NCBI GenBank assembly: GCA_900757255.1
Contig: CAAENE010000170.1
Location: forward strand, 1-10,320
DNA: 10,320 nt
Reading direction: 5' to 3'
Origin: Clostridia bacterium
GTDB lineage: Bacteria; Bacillota; Clostridia; HGM11514
The translations under genes and the position numbers were made by a program. Under the pieces are notes generated by a model. That model had not been told where the DNA came from. It did no database searches and worked only from the letters and a program-made list of their open reading frames with translations. Below, one piece after another: positions 1-5,373 of this stretch; position 1 is the first letter of the stretch; each line of letters opens with the position of its first letter.

Positions 1-929
1 ATCCCCGCAGACAGCGCGCCGATGGTACACAGCAGCATCAGACAAATCAGAGTCATAGAGATAAACGTGGTATTGATTTTACTGTTGAGCTGCCGCAGCA
101 CAAACATGTTCAGATTTTTAAAATAAAGCCGCTTGTTGGTCTGCACCATCCGGAGCAAAAAGCCGGACAGCGACATAAAAAACAAAAACGTTCCGATACA
201 GCCCAAAGCAATTGACCAGTAGAATTTCGCATCCGCCATCAACAGTCCGTTTTCCAGTATCAGTTTATAGGCTATCGCAAGGCTGACTGCTGAAATGATA
301 AACAATACAACCGAAATCCACAGGCGTTTCACCTTCAGGGTTTCCGTTTTCTTATCCGCGTTCAGCAGGTCAATCAGCTGATATCGCGATATTGCCAAGG
401 TATTAAAAATCATGGCAATGAAGTATATGATGCCAAAGTACAAAACAGATTTCAGCAGGGCTGCTTTGGAAAAGACAAAAATAAATGAATTAAGGTCAGC
501 TTCGAACATTTTTGCCGTCACGACGGAAAGCCCCTGCGAAATAAAGACGCCCAGCGCCAAGCCAGCCGCAAGCGACGCCACGCCGATTATCAGTGTTTCT
601 AAGATCAGAATTTTAGAAATCCTGCCTTTTTCCATCCCCAGCGTCATATAGATTCCAAGCTCTTTTTTGCGTCGTTTAATTAAAAATCTGTTTGCATAAA
701 TAATTAAAAATCCTAAAATGACCGATACAAAAACGGAAACGCCGCCTATCATAGTAGTCAGGACTTCCATAACCTCTTTTTGTGACTCGGTCAGCCGCAT
801 CATTGCCTGCTGGCTTTCCACCGAATTAAATACATAAAAAACGCATATTCCAAAAGTAAGGGTCAGAAAATAGACCAAATAGTCCCGGATACTCTTTTTC
901 ACATTGCTCAATGCCAATTTAAAGAACAT
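1..929 (-). CDS. BceB-type ABC transporter permease (FtsX fold), N-terminal 309 residues, partial
   Basis: This is the membrane subunit of a Bce-type antimicrobial-peptide detoxification and sensing transporter. The start is ATG at 929, preceded by GGAGG (941-945). It overlaps the end of the ATPase gene by 11 bp, so the two are translationally linked. The frame stays open to base 1, where the gene leaves the window with its C-terminal part missing. The visible 309 residues hold about seven hydrophobic segments. After the second comes the basic stretch RRKKELGIYMTLGM, the cytoplasmic coupling motif typical of FtsX/MacB/BceB permeases. In this family a large extracellular domain normally follows the seventh or eighth helix and would lie outside the window. 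Family assignment is strong from motif, topology and neighbours. The substrate (bacitracin, lantibiotic or other peptide) cannot be read from the sequence. Confidence 0.88.
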   Translation of the reverse strand, partial: MFFKLALSNVKKSIRDYLVYFLTLTFGICVFYVFNSVESQQAMMRLTESQKEVMEVLTTMIGGVSVFVSVILGFLIIYANRFLIKRRKKELGIYMTLGMEKGRISKILILETLIIGVASLAAGLALGVFISQGLSVVTAKMFEADLNSFIFVFSKAALLKSVLYFGIIYFIAMIFNTLAISRYQLIDLLNADKKTETLKVKRLWISVVLFIISAVSLAIAYKLILENGLLMADAKFYWSIALGCIGTFLFFMSLSGFLLRMVQTNKRLYFKNLNMFVLRQLNSKINTTFISMTLICLMLLCTIGALSAG

Positions 930-1686
930 TGTTGTTGTCACCTCCGAGCAGGGTCACCACTTCAATAATTTTATTAAAAAATTCTTTTCTGGTATCTCCC
1001 CCGCGTATGAGCTGATTAAACAGCTTACCATCCTTCATAAACAGAATTCGTTCGCAGTAGCTTGCGGTAAACGCGTCATGGGTTACCATTAAAATTGTAG
1101 CGTTGAGTTCCCTATTTAGCCTTTCAAAGCTTTCAAGCAGCATACGGGCAGATTTGCTGTCCAGTGCGCCGGTCGGCTCGTCCGCTAAAATGAGGGATGG
1201 ATTGGTGATGATTGCCCGGGCTGATGCCGTCCTCTGTTTTTGTCCGCCCGACATCTGGTATGGGTATTTTGCTAAAACCTCACGGATTTCCAGCATATCG
1301 GCGACATCCTTTACGCGCTTGTCAATTTCTTTGGCCGGTGTTTTGATAATCGTCAGCGCAAGCGCAATATTTTCATAAGCCGTCAGAGTATCTAACAGGT
1401 TGAAATCCTGAAAAATAAACCCAAGTTCCTCCCGCCGGAACTGAGACAGCTTTTTGGGGCTCAGGGCTGTGATATCCCGGCCATTGATAATGATATGACC
1501 GGCAGTCGCCGAATCAATGGTTGAGATACAGTTCAGCAGAGTTGTTTTTCCGCTGCCCGACGCCCCCATGATACCGATATATTCGCCCTTTTCCACATTA
1601 AAGCTGATATCGTCTACTGCTTTTGTCACATTGCCTCGATTTCCATAATATTTTTCGATGTTTCTGACTTCTAATACATGCTCCAT
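919..1686 (-). CDS. BceA-type ABC transporter ATP-binding protein
   Basis: This 255-residue protein is the ATPase partner of the permease that follows it, and has the usual length for BceA/MacB-type subunits. All nucleotide-binding motifs are intact: Walker A GASGSGKT (41-48), Q-loop glutamine 93, signature MSGGQ (145-149), Walker B LILADE (165-170), D-loop ALD (174-176) and switch histidine 203. The ATG at 1686 has AGGAG about eight bases upstream. A C-terminal tail of about 30 residues follows the fold and ends in an asparagine-rich stretch that overlaps the permease start. In this family the ATPase drives release of peptide antibiotics from their cell-wall lipid targets, and the transporter also signals to a linked kinase. 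A kinase and regulator of the right type sit immediately upstream. Family call is firm; the substrate is unknown. Confidence 0.93.
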   Translation of the reverse strand: MEHVLEVRNIEKYYGNRGNVTKAVDDISFNVEKGEYIGIMGASGSGKTTLLNCISTIDSATAGHIIINGRDITALSPKKLSQFRREELGFIFQDFNLLDTLTAYENIALALTIIKTPAKEIDKRVKDVADMLEIREVLAKYPYQMSGGQKQRTASARAIITNPSLILADEPTGALDSKSARMLLESFERLNRELNATILMVTHDAFTASYCERILFMKDGKLFNQLIRGGDTRKEFFNKIIEVVTLLGGDNNNVL

Positions 1687-1714
1687 GGTATCTGCTCCTT
1701 TCGTCTATGACCTT

Positions 1715-1743
1715 ATTATAGACGCATAGACTTATCTTTGCCA
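1715..1743 (-). promoter_or_regulatory. Promoter of the ABC transporter operon
   Basis: On the minus strand a perfect TATAAT (1715-1720) lies 28 bases before the ATPase start. At the standard 17-bp distance the -35 position reads TGGCAA (1738-1743), a poor match to TTGACA. A good -10 with a weak -35 fits a promoter that needs an activator. The repeats described at 1753-1769 are placed for that role. Confidence 0.6.
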
Positions 1744-1752
1744 TTGATTTAC

Positions 1753-1769
1753 CTTACACTTTTCTTACA
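1753..1769 (-). promoter_or_regulatory. Putative response-regulator operator: two TGTAAG direct repeats
   Basis: Read on the minus strand, TGTAAG occurs at 1764-1769 and again at 1753-1758. The copies are 11 bp apart, one helical turn, and end about ten bases upstream of the weak -35 box. OmpR-family regulators typically bind such direct repeats as head-to-tail dimers, and the linked regulator at 3057-3722 is of this family. Function is inferred from position only. Confidence 0.45.
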
Positions 1770-1777
1770 GTTTTGTC

Positions 1778-1806
1778 ATAAAACAAAGGAGCCATTTTAT
1801 GGCTCC
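1778..1806 (-). terminator. Intrinsic terminator of the two-component operon (distal copy)
   Basis: On the minus strand GGAGCCA and TGGCTCC form a perfect 7-bp stem around the loop TAAAA (1788-1806), followed by TTTGTTTTAT. The same hairpin occurs at 2044-2062, overlapping the kinase stop codon, but there the T-tract is missing. Only this copy looks able to terminate. Confidence 0.65.
1786..1806. repeat. 21-bp direct repeat, left copy
   Basis: These 21 bases are identical to 2042-2062, and the match stops exactly at both ends. The repeat contains the terminator hairpin plus two flanking bases. With its partner it brackets 235 bp of non-coding DNA. Confidence 0.85.
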
Positions 1807-2041
1807 GCAGCGTGCCGATAAACTGATTGGTACGCTGATAGTTGCCGAAAAAGGAAGGGGTGTTTTCGCAAAACAAATTCGTCGGCGTACAGAGGTACGG
1901 TAGAGTTTGTTTTGCGGAAAAGCAAGCATCCCGCGGAAAATTCGATGTTTTCCGCGGGATTTTTTAGCTTTTAAGAATATCTGCAATTGCTTCTTTCCTT
2001 TTGCGTACTTGCTTGCGGCAGACCGACTTTTTCGACAGTCT
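1807..2041. mobile_element. Hairpin-rich 235-bp non-coding insert, MITE-like
   Basis: This segment has no convincing gene and is full of inverted repeats. A 9-bp stem with one G-T pair is at 1808-1816/1829-1837. A long hairpin with one bulged base is at 1863-1877/1906-1921, with a nested CGTAC-AGAG-GTACG at 1886-1899. A perfect 13-bp stem is at 1928-1940/1948-1960. Its ends resemble each other in inverted orientation: AGACTGTCGAAAAAG from the right end against AGCGTGCCGATAAAC from the left, 10 of 15 positions alike. It is bracketed by the 21-bp direct repeats, and removing it plus one repeat restores a normal terminator with a T-tract. It may be a miniature inserted element, but 21 bp is long for a target duplication, so a recombination-derived intergenic repeat is also possible. 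Confidence 0.45.
1928..1965 (+). terminator. Strong 13-bp hairpin with T-tract, plus-strand orientation
   Basis: ATCCCGCGGAAAA (1928-1940) pairs perfectly with 1948-1960 around a 7-base loop, followed by T residues through 1965. The shape is that of an intrinsic terminator for plus-strand transcription, yet no plus-strand gene lies upstream. It may be part of the inserted element or block antisense transcription into the kinase. On the minus strand the trailing T content is weaker. Confidence 0.5.
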
Positions 2042-2062
2042 AAGGAGCCATTTTATGGCTCC
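2042..2062. repeat. 21-bp direct repeat, right copy, overlapping the kinase stop codon
   Basis: Identical to 1786-1806. On the minus strand it contains the last kinase codons, GAG CCA TAA, inside a 7-bp stem. No T-tract follows on the minus strand; the sequence runs into AGACTGTCGAAAAAG instead. Confidence 0.85.
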
Positions 2063-3060
2063 AGGGCTTCCATTTTACTTTTCGGAAAAATAATCTGTAC
2101 CTTGGTCCATTGTCCGATTTCCGAAGATACAGCGATACCAAGTCCCATTTTACTGCACAGCTTTTGACAGAGATACAAACCCAGGCCGGTGGATTTGGTA
2201 TATTTCCTGCCGTTTTCCCCGGTAAACCCCTTGTCAAAAACACGCTTTAAATCCTTTTCATCAATCCCGATCCCATTATCCAATACCGTCAGGACAATCC
2301 GGTTCTCCATACAGTCCGCATAAAATTGGAGTTTTGGCTTTTCACTGCGGTATTTAACTGCGTTTGAAATCAGCTGACCTAAAATAAAATCCAGCCATTT
2401 GCCGTCTGAATATACCGTTGTCTCCAAATTGTCAAACTCAATGGAGAACTTGCTTTCAATCAAGCTTTTAGAATATTTTTTAACCGATTTTTTTACTAAA
2501 TCAGATAAATTGATTTCTTTAATGATATAATCCTTTTCCAATGTGTTGCTTCTCGAATAAAAAAGCGCCTGTTCGACAAAACCGTCAATTTTGGACAATT
2601 CCGTGTCCATTGCTGAAACCGCATCACCGGGATGATTCAGGGCAATCAGCCTTGCGGCCGCAATAGGTGTTTTAATTTCATGTACCCAGGTTTCGATAAA
2701 TTCCCGATAATCCTCCGACGACTGCCGAAAAGCGGCAATTTCGTCGTTCATTGATTTTGATGTCTGCCGGAGCGTTTCATACAGGATTTCTCCTTCTAAA
2801 AAGCTGGGCTTATCCAGCATCTCAAAAAGCAGATACTTTTTGTCGAGCCGCTGCAGATTCCAAACCACATTATCATAAAATTCTTTTTTCTTTACAAATT
2901 CATACAGCAGGATAAGAGCGGACGCGGCGAGATAGGTAAACGCAATAAAGCCAATAGTATAAGCATTCAGGTTCAATACATGGAGCAAAAAAGATACAAA
3001 GGCTGCCACAAACAGCTGTATTGTGATAAAAACGATTTTATCCTTCCAGAATTTTTTCAT
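2053..3060 (-). CDS. BceS-type intramembrane-sensing histidine kinase
   Basis: This 335-residue kinase has two closely spaced N-terminal helices (about 9-28 and 34-54) and almost no extracellular loop, the layout of intramembrane-sensing kinases that take their signal from a partner ABC transporter. The phosphoacceptor is H127 in WVHEIKTPIAA. The catalytic domain has the N box QLISNAVKY (229-237), G1 DNGIGI (261-266), an F-box-like VFDKGFTG (274-281) and G2 TGLGLYL (291-297). All catalytic motifs are present, so it should be active. The ATG at 3060 lies within the regulator's last codons (ATGA overlap), showing coupled translation. The stop codon is inside a hairpin repeated 256 bp downstream. 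The likely role is to phosphorylate the regulator at 3057-3722 in response to flux through the BceAB-like transporter. Confidence 0.92.
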   Translation of the reverse strand: MKKFWKDKIVFITIQLFVAAFVSFLLHVLNLNAYTIGFIAFTYLAASALILLYEFVKKKEFYDNVVWNLQRLDKKYLLFEMLDKPSFLEGEILYETLRQTSKSMNDEIAAFRQSSEDYREFIETWVHEIKTPIAAARLIALNHPGDAVSAMDTELSKIDGFVEQALFYSRSNTLEKDYIIKEINLSDLVKKSVKKYSKSLIESKFSIEFDNLETTVYSDGKWLDFILGQLISNAVKYRSEKPKLQFYADCMENRIVLTVLDNGIGIDEKDLKRVFDKGFTGENGRKYTKSTGLGLYLCQKLCSKMGLGIAVSSEIGQWTKVQIIFPKSKMEALEP

Positions 3061-3722
3061 ACCAAATACCCCTGTCCGCGTTTGGTAATCAAATAATCGG
3101 TTACGCCAATATCCTCCAGCTTTTTACGCAGCCGGTTGATATTTACCGTCAGTGTATTATCATCAACGAACTCATCAGACTGCCAAAGCTCGTTCATGAT
3201 TTCCTCCCGCTTGATAATCGTACCGTTCTGTTTCATCAGCAGATACAAAATCCGCACTTCATTTTTGGTCAGTTCGCAGCTTTTTCCGTCAAATTCCGCT
3301 GTTGCGGAAGACAGGTCAAGCGTTACCCCCTTATGGGATATCCTCTGTGAACCGCCTCCTCCCTGCGTCCGCCGCAGGATAGAAGAAATCCTCGCCAGTA
3401 AAATCTGGGTATTGTAGGGCTTGGCAATAAAGTCATCGGCGCCCAGGTTCATGCTCATCAGCTCGTCCACCTCGCTGTCACGGCTGGTCACCATGATAAT
3501 CGGAATATCAGAGCTTTTCCGAATCTCTCTGCAAATATGATATCCGTCATAAAGGGGAAGATTGATATCCAGCAGGCAAAGATCGGCTCCGCTGCGAAGT
3601 ACCTCCAATGCACAATTCTCAAATTTATCCGGCGCTTTGCAGTCATAGCCGTACCGTTCCAGCAAGGTACACAGCTCGTCCCTGATTTTTTGATCATCCT
3701 CTATGATTATAATATTTGACAT
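3057..3722 (-). CDS. OmpR-family response regulator (BceR type)
   Basis: This 221-residue transcription factor has a receiver domain (about 1-115) and a C-terminal winged-helix DNA-binding domain (about 128-221). Receiver residues are all present: acidic pair D9/D10, phosphoacceptor D52 in LLDINLP, T79 and K101 in the KPY motif. The winged helix carries the usual VDDNTLTVNINRLRKKL recognition-helix region and ends with RGQGYLV. The linker holds a GGGG run (121-124). Translation starts at ATG 3722 behind a G-rich Shine-Dalgarno (GGGGGG, seven bases upstream). It overlaps the kinase start by 4 bp. Its probable target is the transporter promoter with TGTAAG repeats at 1753-1769. The OmpR call is firm; the BceR assignment rests on the kinase topology and transporter neighbours. 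Confidence 0.94.
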   Translation of the reverse strand: MSNIIIIEDDQKIRDELCTLLERYGYDCKAPDKFENCALEVLRSGADLCLLDINLPLYDGYHICREIRKSSDIPIIMVTSRDSEVDELMSMNLGADDFIAKPYNTQILLARISSILRRTQGGGGSQRISHKGVTLDLSSATAEFDGKSCELTKNEVRILYLLMKQNGTIIKREEIMNELWQSDEFVDDNTLTVNINRLRKKLEDIGVTDYLITKRGQGYLV

Positions 3723-3760
3723 ATTTCATCCCCCCACGGATTTATTTTCCTGTCAGATCA

Positions 3761-3789
3761 AGTATACTATAGTTATGTCCAAATATCAA
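3761..3789 (-). promoter_or_regulatory. Promoter of the regulator-kinase operon
   Basis: On the minus strand TTGATA (3784-3789) and TATACT (3761-3766) are separated by exactly 17 bp, a good sigma-A promoter. It lies about 40 bases before the regulator start. A 10-bp palindrome AGAATATTCT sits just upstream of the -35 (3793-3802) and could be a binding site, though it is AT-rich and may be chance. Confidence 0.7.
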
Positions 3790-3833
3790 TTCAGAATATT
3801 CTTTTACTAAACGGTGATAAATAAGCTTTTTAC

Positions 3834-3862
3834 AAAAAAGCCAGGGGCATTCCATGCCCCTG
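3834..3862 (-). terminator. Intrinsic terminator after the glycosyltransferase gene
   Basis: On the minus strand CAGGGGCAT and ATGCCCCTG form a perfect 9-bp stem with a 3-base loop (3842-3862), followed by GGCTTTTTTG. It lies about 40 bases past the stop at 3901. A smaller 6-bp hairpin with TTTT loop (3873-3888) precedes it. This ends the polysaccharide transcript and insulates the two-component operon. Confidence 0.88.
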
Positions 3863-3900
3863 ACCGGATATATACTGATTTTTCAGTAGTCTAATTTTAA

Positions 3901-4668
3901 TCACACATTGCAGTACTCTTTCTCCCCCGCTCTCAGCAAGGAATAGATTTCAAAAAATCCCCCCAAGTTCTTTCTTTTCATTCTAAGTGCAAATATCGGC
4001 ATTAAAAACGAAGTCTTACTGCCATAGATAGCCCGATAAGCAGCACCCTTATCCTTAAAATATTTGGATGTATACCCTTGGAACCAGGTAGAAGCGCTTT
4101 GCTCTACATTCGCAATTTTTTCCTGCATTCCATAAACATGCAGTTTTTTTCGAAACAGCTCATGGATAAAAAGGCTGTCTTCCCCGCTGCCATATTTGGC
4201 GCCGCCGCCAAAAAGCAGTGAGAACCAGATATTACTCTTTTGTATCCTCTCTCTGCGAAATGCCACATTCCACGTACCACAGCTGGTTGCATGATACTCC
4301 CTTAGCCGGCCGGATTTTTTGATTTTATCAATAGGGCGGTCGGGATTCAAGCTGTCAACACGAAAAAGAATAACATCGCCGTCTGGGTACCGATCAAAAG
4401 CATCTAAAATGATCTTTTCATATCCATCCACATAAATCACGTCGTCGTCTGCCAGCAGACAGATATCCCCCTCGGCATTCAGCAATGCGTTATTGCGGCT
4501 TTTCCCAACCCCTCTTTGCGAATAGGAATACATCCGCACGGCATGCCCGTCTATTTCCTCCTGCTCCGCTTTATCTATATCACATTGATTGATGATAACT
4601 GCGTCTGTTTGAAGATTCATTTTACAATATAGTGAAAAATCCTTTTGATACATGGCAGATACTAACAA
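3901..4668 (-). CDS. GT2-like glycosyltransferase of a capsule/exopolysaccharide type
   Basis: About 255-259 residues of a GT-A fold glycosyltransferase, which would transfer an activated sugar to a lipid-linked glycan on the cytoplasmic face. Numbered from the TTG at 4668, the motifs are GVGKSRNNAL (53-62), the metal/nucleotide-binding LLADDDV (71-77) and GEDSLF (162-167), matching the ED acidic motif of many GT2 enzymes. The usual VSVIIPTYN N-terminus is replaced by KVELLVSAM, seen in a subgroup of polysaccharide-cluster transferases. The start is uncertain: no ATG stands near a ribosome site, TTG 4668 lies 20 bases from the only good Shine-Dalgarno (AGGGGG, 4689-4694), while an in-frame ATT at 4680 lies 8 bases from it. 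ATT at 4680 is therefore the better guess. It probably depends on transcription from the riboswitch promoter at 5246-5274, since no other clear promoter is visible. Confidence 0.83.
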   Translation of the reverse strand: MLVSAMYQKDFSLYCKMNLQTDAVIINQCDIDKAEQEEIDGHAVRMYSYSQRGVGKSRNNALLNAEGDICLLADDDVIYVDGYEKIILDAFDRYPDGDVILFRVDSLNPDRPIDKIKKSGRLREYHATSCGTWNVAFRRERIQKSNIWFSLLFGGGAKYGSGEDSLFIHELFRKKLHVYGMQEKIANVEQSASTWFQGYTSKYFKDKGAAYRAIYGSKTSFLMPIFALRMKRKNLGGFFEIYSLLRAGEKEYCNV

Positions 4669-4680
4669 TTCAACTTTAAT

Positions 4681-4816
4681 GGTAACAACCCCCTTTTTCT
4701 AAAAACGCGAAATTGTATGTAAAAAAATCATAATGGCCATCCATAGGCTGATTTTATTCGTTTCTCGGAAGTTTTTTCAAGGGTCAATTACAAAACAGCC
4801 GGATTCAGTTTGTTTG
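4681..4816 (-). other. Gap between the broken small gene and the glycosyltransferase
   Basis: These 136 bases hold the glycosyltransferase ribosome site (AGGGGG, 4689-4694) and otherwise only short frames. I found no convincing promoter pair on the minus strand and no terminator, which suggests readthrough from upstream. Confidence 0.4.
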
Positions 4817-5089
4817 TCAATTCTTTCCCTTTGCTGCTGTTTCCCGTCCAGCTCTCTGACATACAATTTTCTGCCCTGACTCTGTTGTTGTTTCCCTAAC
4901 CCTCTGCTTTTCCTTCGACACGGGCGGCTCAAACAGAAGCTTTACTGCCGCCTTCCATCCCCAAACCATTATAAATATATGCGGTAAAGTGTTGGTCGAG
5001 TCCGGAAAAATCACGGCCTCTATCAAAACTATAGCGGAAATGGTAAACAGGGGTACGGTACTTTAAGAAATATTCTTTTTATTCTGCAT
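4817..5089 (-). pseudogene. Small two-helix membrane protein gene interrupted by TAA at codon 9
   Basis: An ATG at 5089, just after AAGGAAGG, opens a frame MQNKKNIS that meets TAA at 5063-5065. The same frame then continues without a stop for about 80 residues to 4817. The continuation begins with a hydrophobic segment (VPLFTISAIVLIEAVIF), then PDSTNTLP, a second hydrophobic stretch (HIFIMVWGW) and a charged C-terminal tail rich in K, R, E and T. Read through the stop it would be an 89-90 residue membrane protein. I do not recognise the family; it could be a small bitopic protein or a truncated piece of a larger polysaccharide membrane protein. The only alternative start is TTG at 5026, without a ribosome site, giving 69 residues. 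It is the first frame behind the c-di-GMP riboswitch terminator. Its status is unsure: pseudogene, sequencing error, or non-coding leader. Confidence 0.4.
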
Positions 5090-5110
5090 CCTTCCTTACA
5101 ATACCAATAT

Positions 5111-5134
5111 ACAGTTTTCTTTAAAAAAAACTGT
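5111..5134 (-). other. Alternative hairpin overlapping the riboswitch terminator
   Basis: ACAGTTTT (minus strand, 5127-5134) is followed eight bases later by AAAACTGT (5111-5118), a perfect 8-bp stem. Its 5' arm uses the last bases of the terminator stem and part of its U-tract, so the two structures exclude each other. It may be a transcript-stabilising or regulatory structure once RNA polymerase has passed. Confidence 0.35.
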
Positions 5135-5160
5135 ACACTAAATCACGTTTTAGTATACAG
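5123..5160 (-). terminator. Intrinsic terminator, expression platform of the c-di-GMP riboswitch
   Basis: On the minus strand CTGTATACTAAA (5149-5160) pairs with TTTAGTGTACAG (5131-5142) through 12 bp with one wobble pair and a 6-base loop, followed by eight T residues (5123-5130). It begins directly after the aptamer's 3' end, so aptamer closure and terminator folding can influence one another. This arrangement indicates control by transcription termination. Confidence 0.88.
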
Positions 5161-5236
5161 CAACTGGCTGTCTTGCCCTACTTCGGGCAGGACCCTATAG
5201 CTTTGCGTCACTGCTTTTCAGCAGTTTTGCCAATTT
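5161..5236 (-). ncRNA. Class I cyclic-di-GMP riboswitch aptamer (GEMM-I)
   Basis: Read on the minus strand, the segment has the ordered hallmarks of GEMM-I RNAs. GGCAAAAC comes first, then a hairpin ACUGCU-GAAA-AGCAGU with a GNRA tetraloop (5210-5225). The conserved GACGCAAAGC (5200-5209) follows, then AUAGGGUC, a second hairpin UGCCC/GGGCA (5174-5189), and AGACAGCC (5166-5173) closing the second stem. The G before CAAAA is the base expected for c-di-GMP binders rather than the A of the cGAMP-binding variant. The start of transcription predicted from the upstream promoter falls within a few bases of the aptamer. A terminator follows immediately. The family call rests on recognising the motif by eye; a covariance-model search would settle it. 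Whether ligand turns expression on or off cannot be decided here. Confidence 0.88.
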
Positions 5237-5245
5237 TTTCATAAA

Positions 5246-5274
5246 AGTATAACATAAAAAGTCAAAAATGTCAA
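5246..5274 (-). promoter_or_regulatory. Near-consensus promoter of the riboswitch transcript
   Basis: On the minus strand a perfect TTGACA (5269-5274) and TATACT (5246-5251) are 17 bp apart. The predicted start is near 5239, right at the aptamer. A strong constitutive promoter would place control in the riboswitch terminator. Confidence 0.85.
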
Positions 5275-5292
5275 TCTTTTCCCATTTTGATG

Positions 5293-5336
5293 CAAAAATC
5301 AGAAAAGCAGTCTTTCTGATTTTTTACTGCTTTTCT
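5293..5336 (-). terminator. Terminator after the DivIVA-domain gene, with an overlapping opposite-strand hairpin
   Basis: On the minus strand AGAAAAGCAGT (5326-5336) pairs perfectly with 5301-5311 around a 14-base loop, followed by GATTTTTG. It lies about 40 bases past the stop at 5374. On the plus strand a different 9-bp hairpin (5297-5305/5313-5321) followed by TTTT uses the same bases, so the site may act in both directions. It separates the upstream polysaccharide genes from the riboswitch unit. Confidence 0.72.
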
Positions 5337-5373
5337 AAAAAAGATATAATTACCGGCTTCCCCCATACAAGAC

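Noticed and set aside
412..651. 79-residue plus-strand ORF
   Set aside because: Antisense to the permease, which has a well-supported start, helices and the family motif in the other strand.
1765..1986. 73-residue minus-strand ORF
   Set aside because: It spans the hairpin-rich insert and the terminator copy; its residues derive from inverted repeats, and it has no ribosome site or recognisable domain.
1807..2041. CRISPR-like array
   Set aside because: The inverted repeats here differ from each other and have no regular spacing, so they do not form a direct-repeat array.
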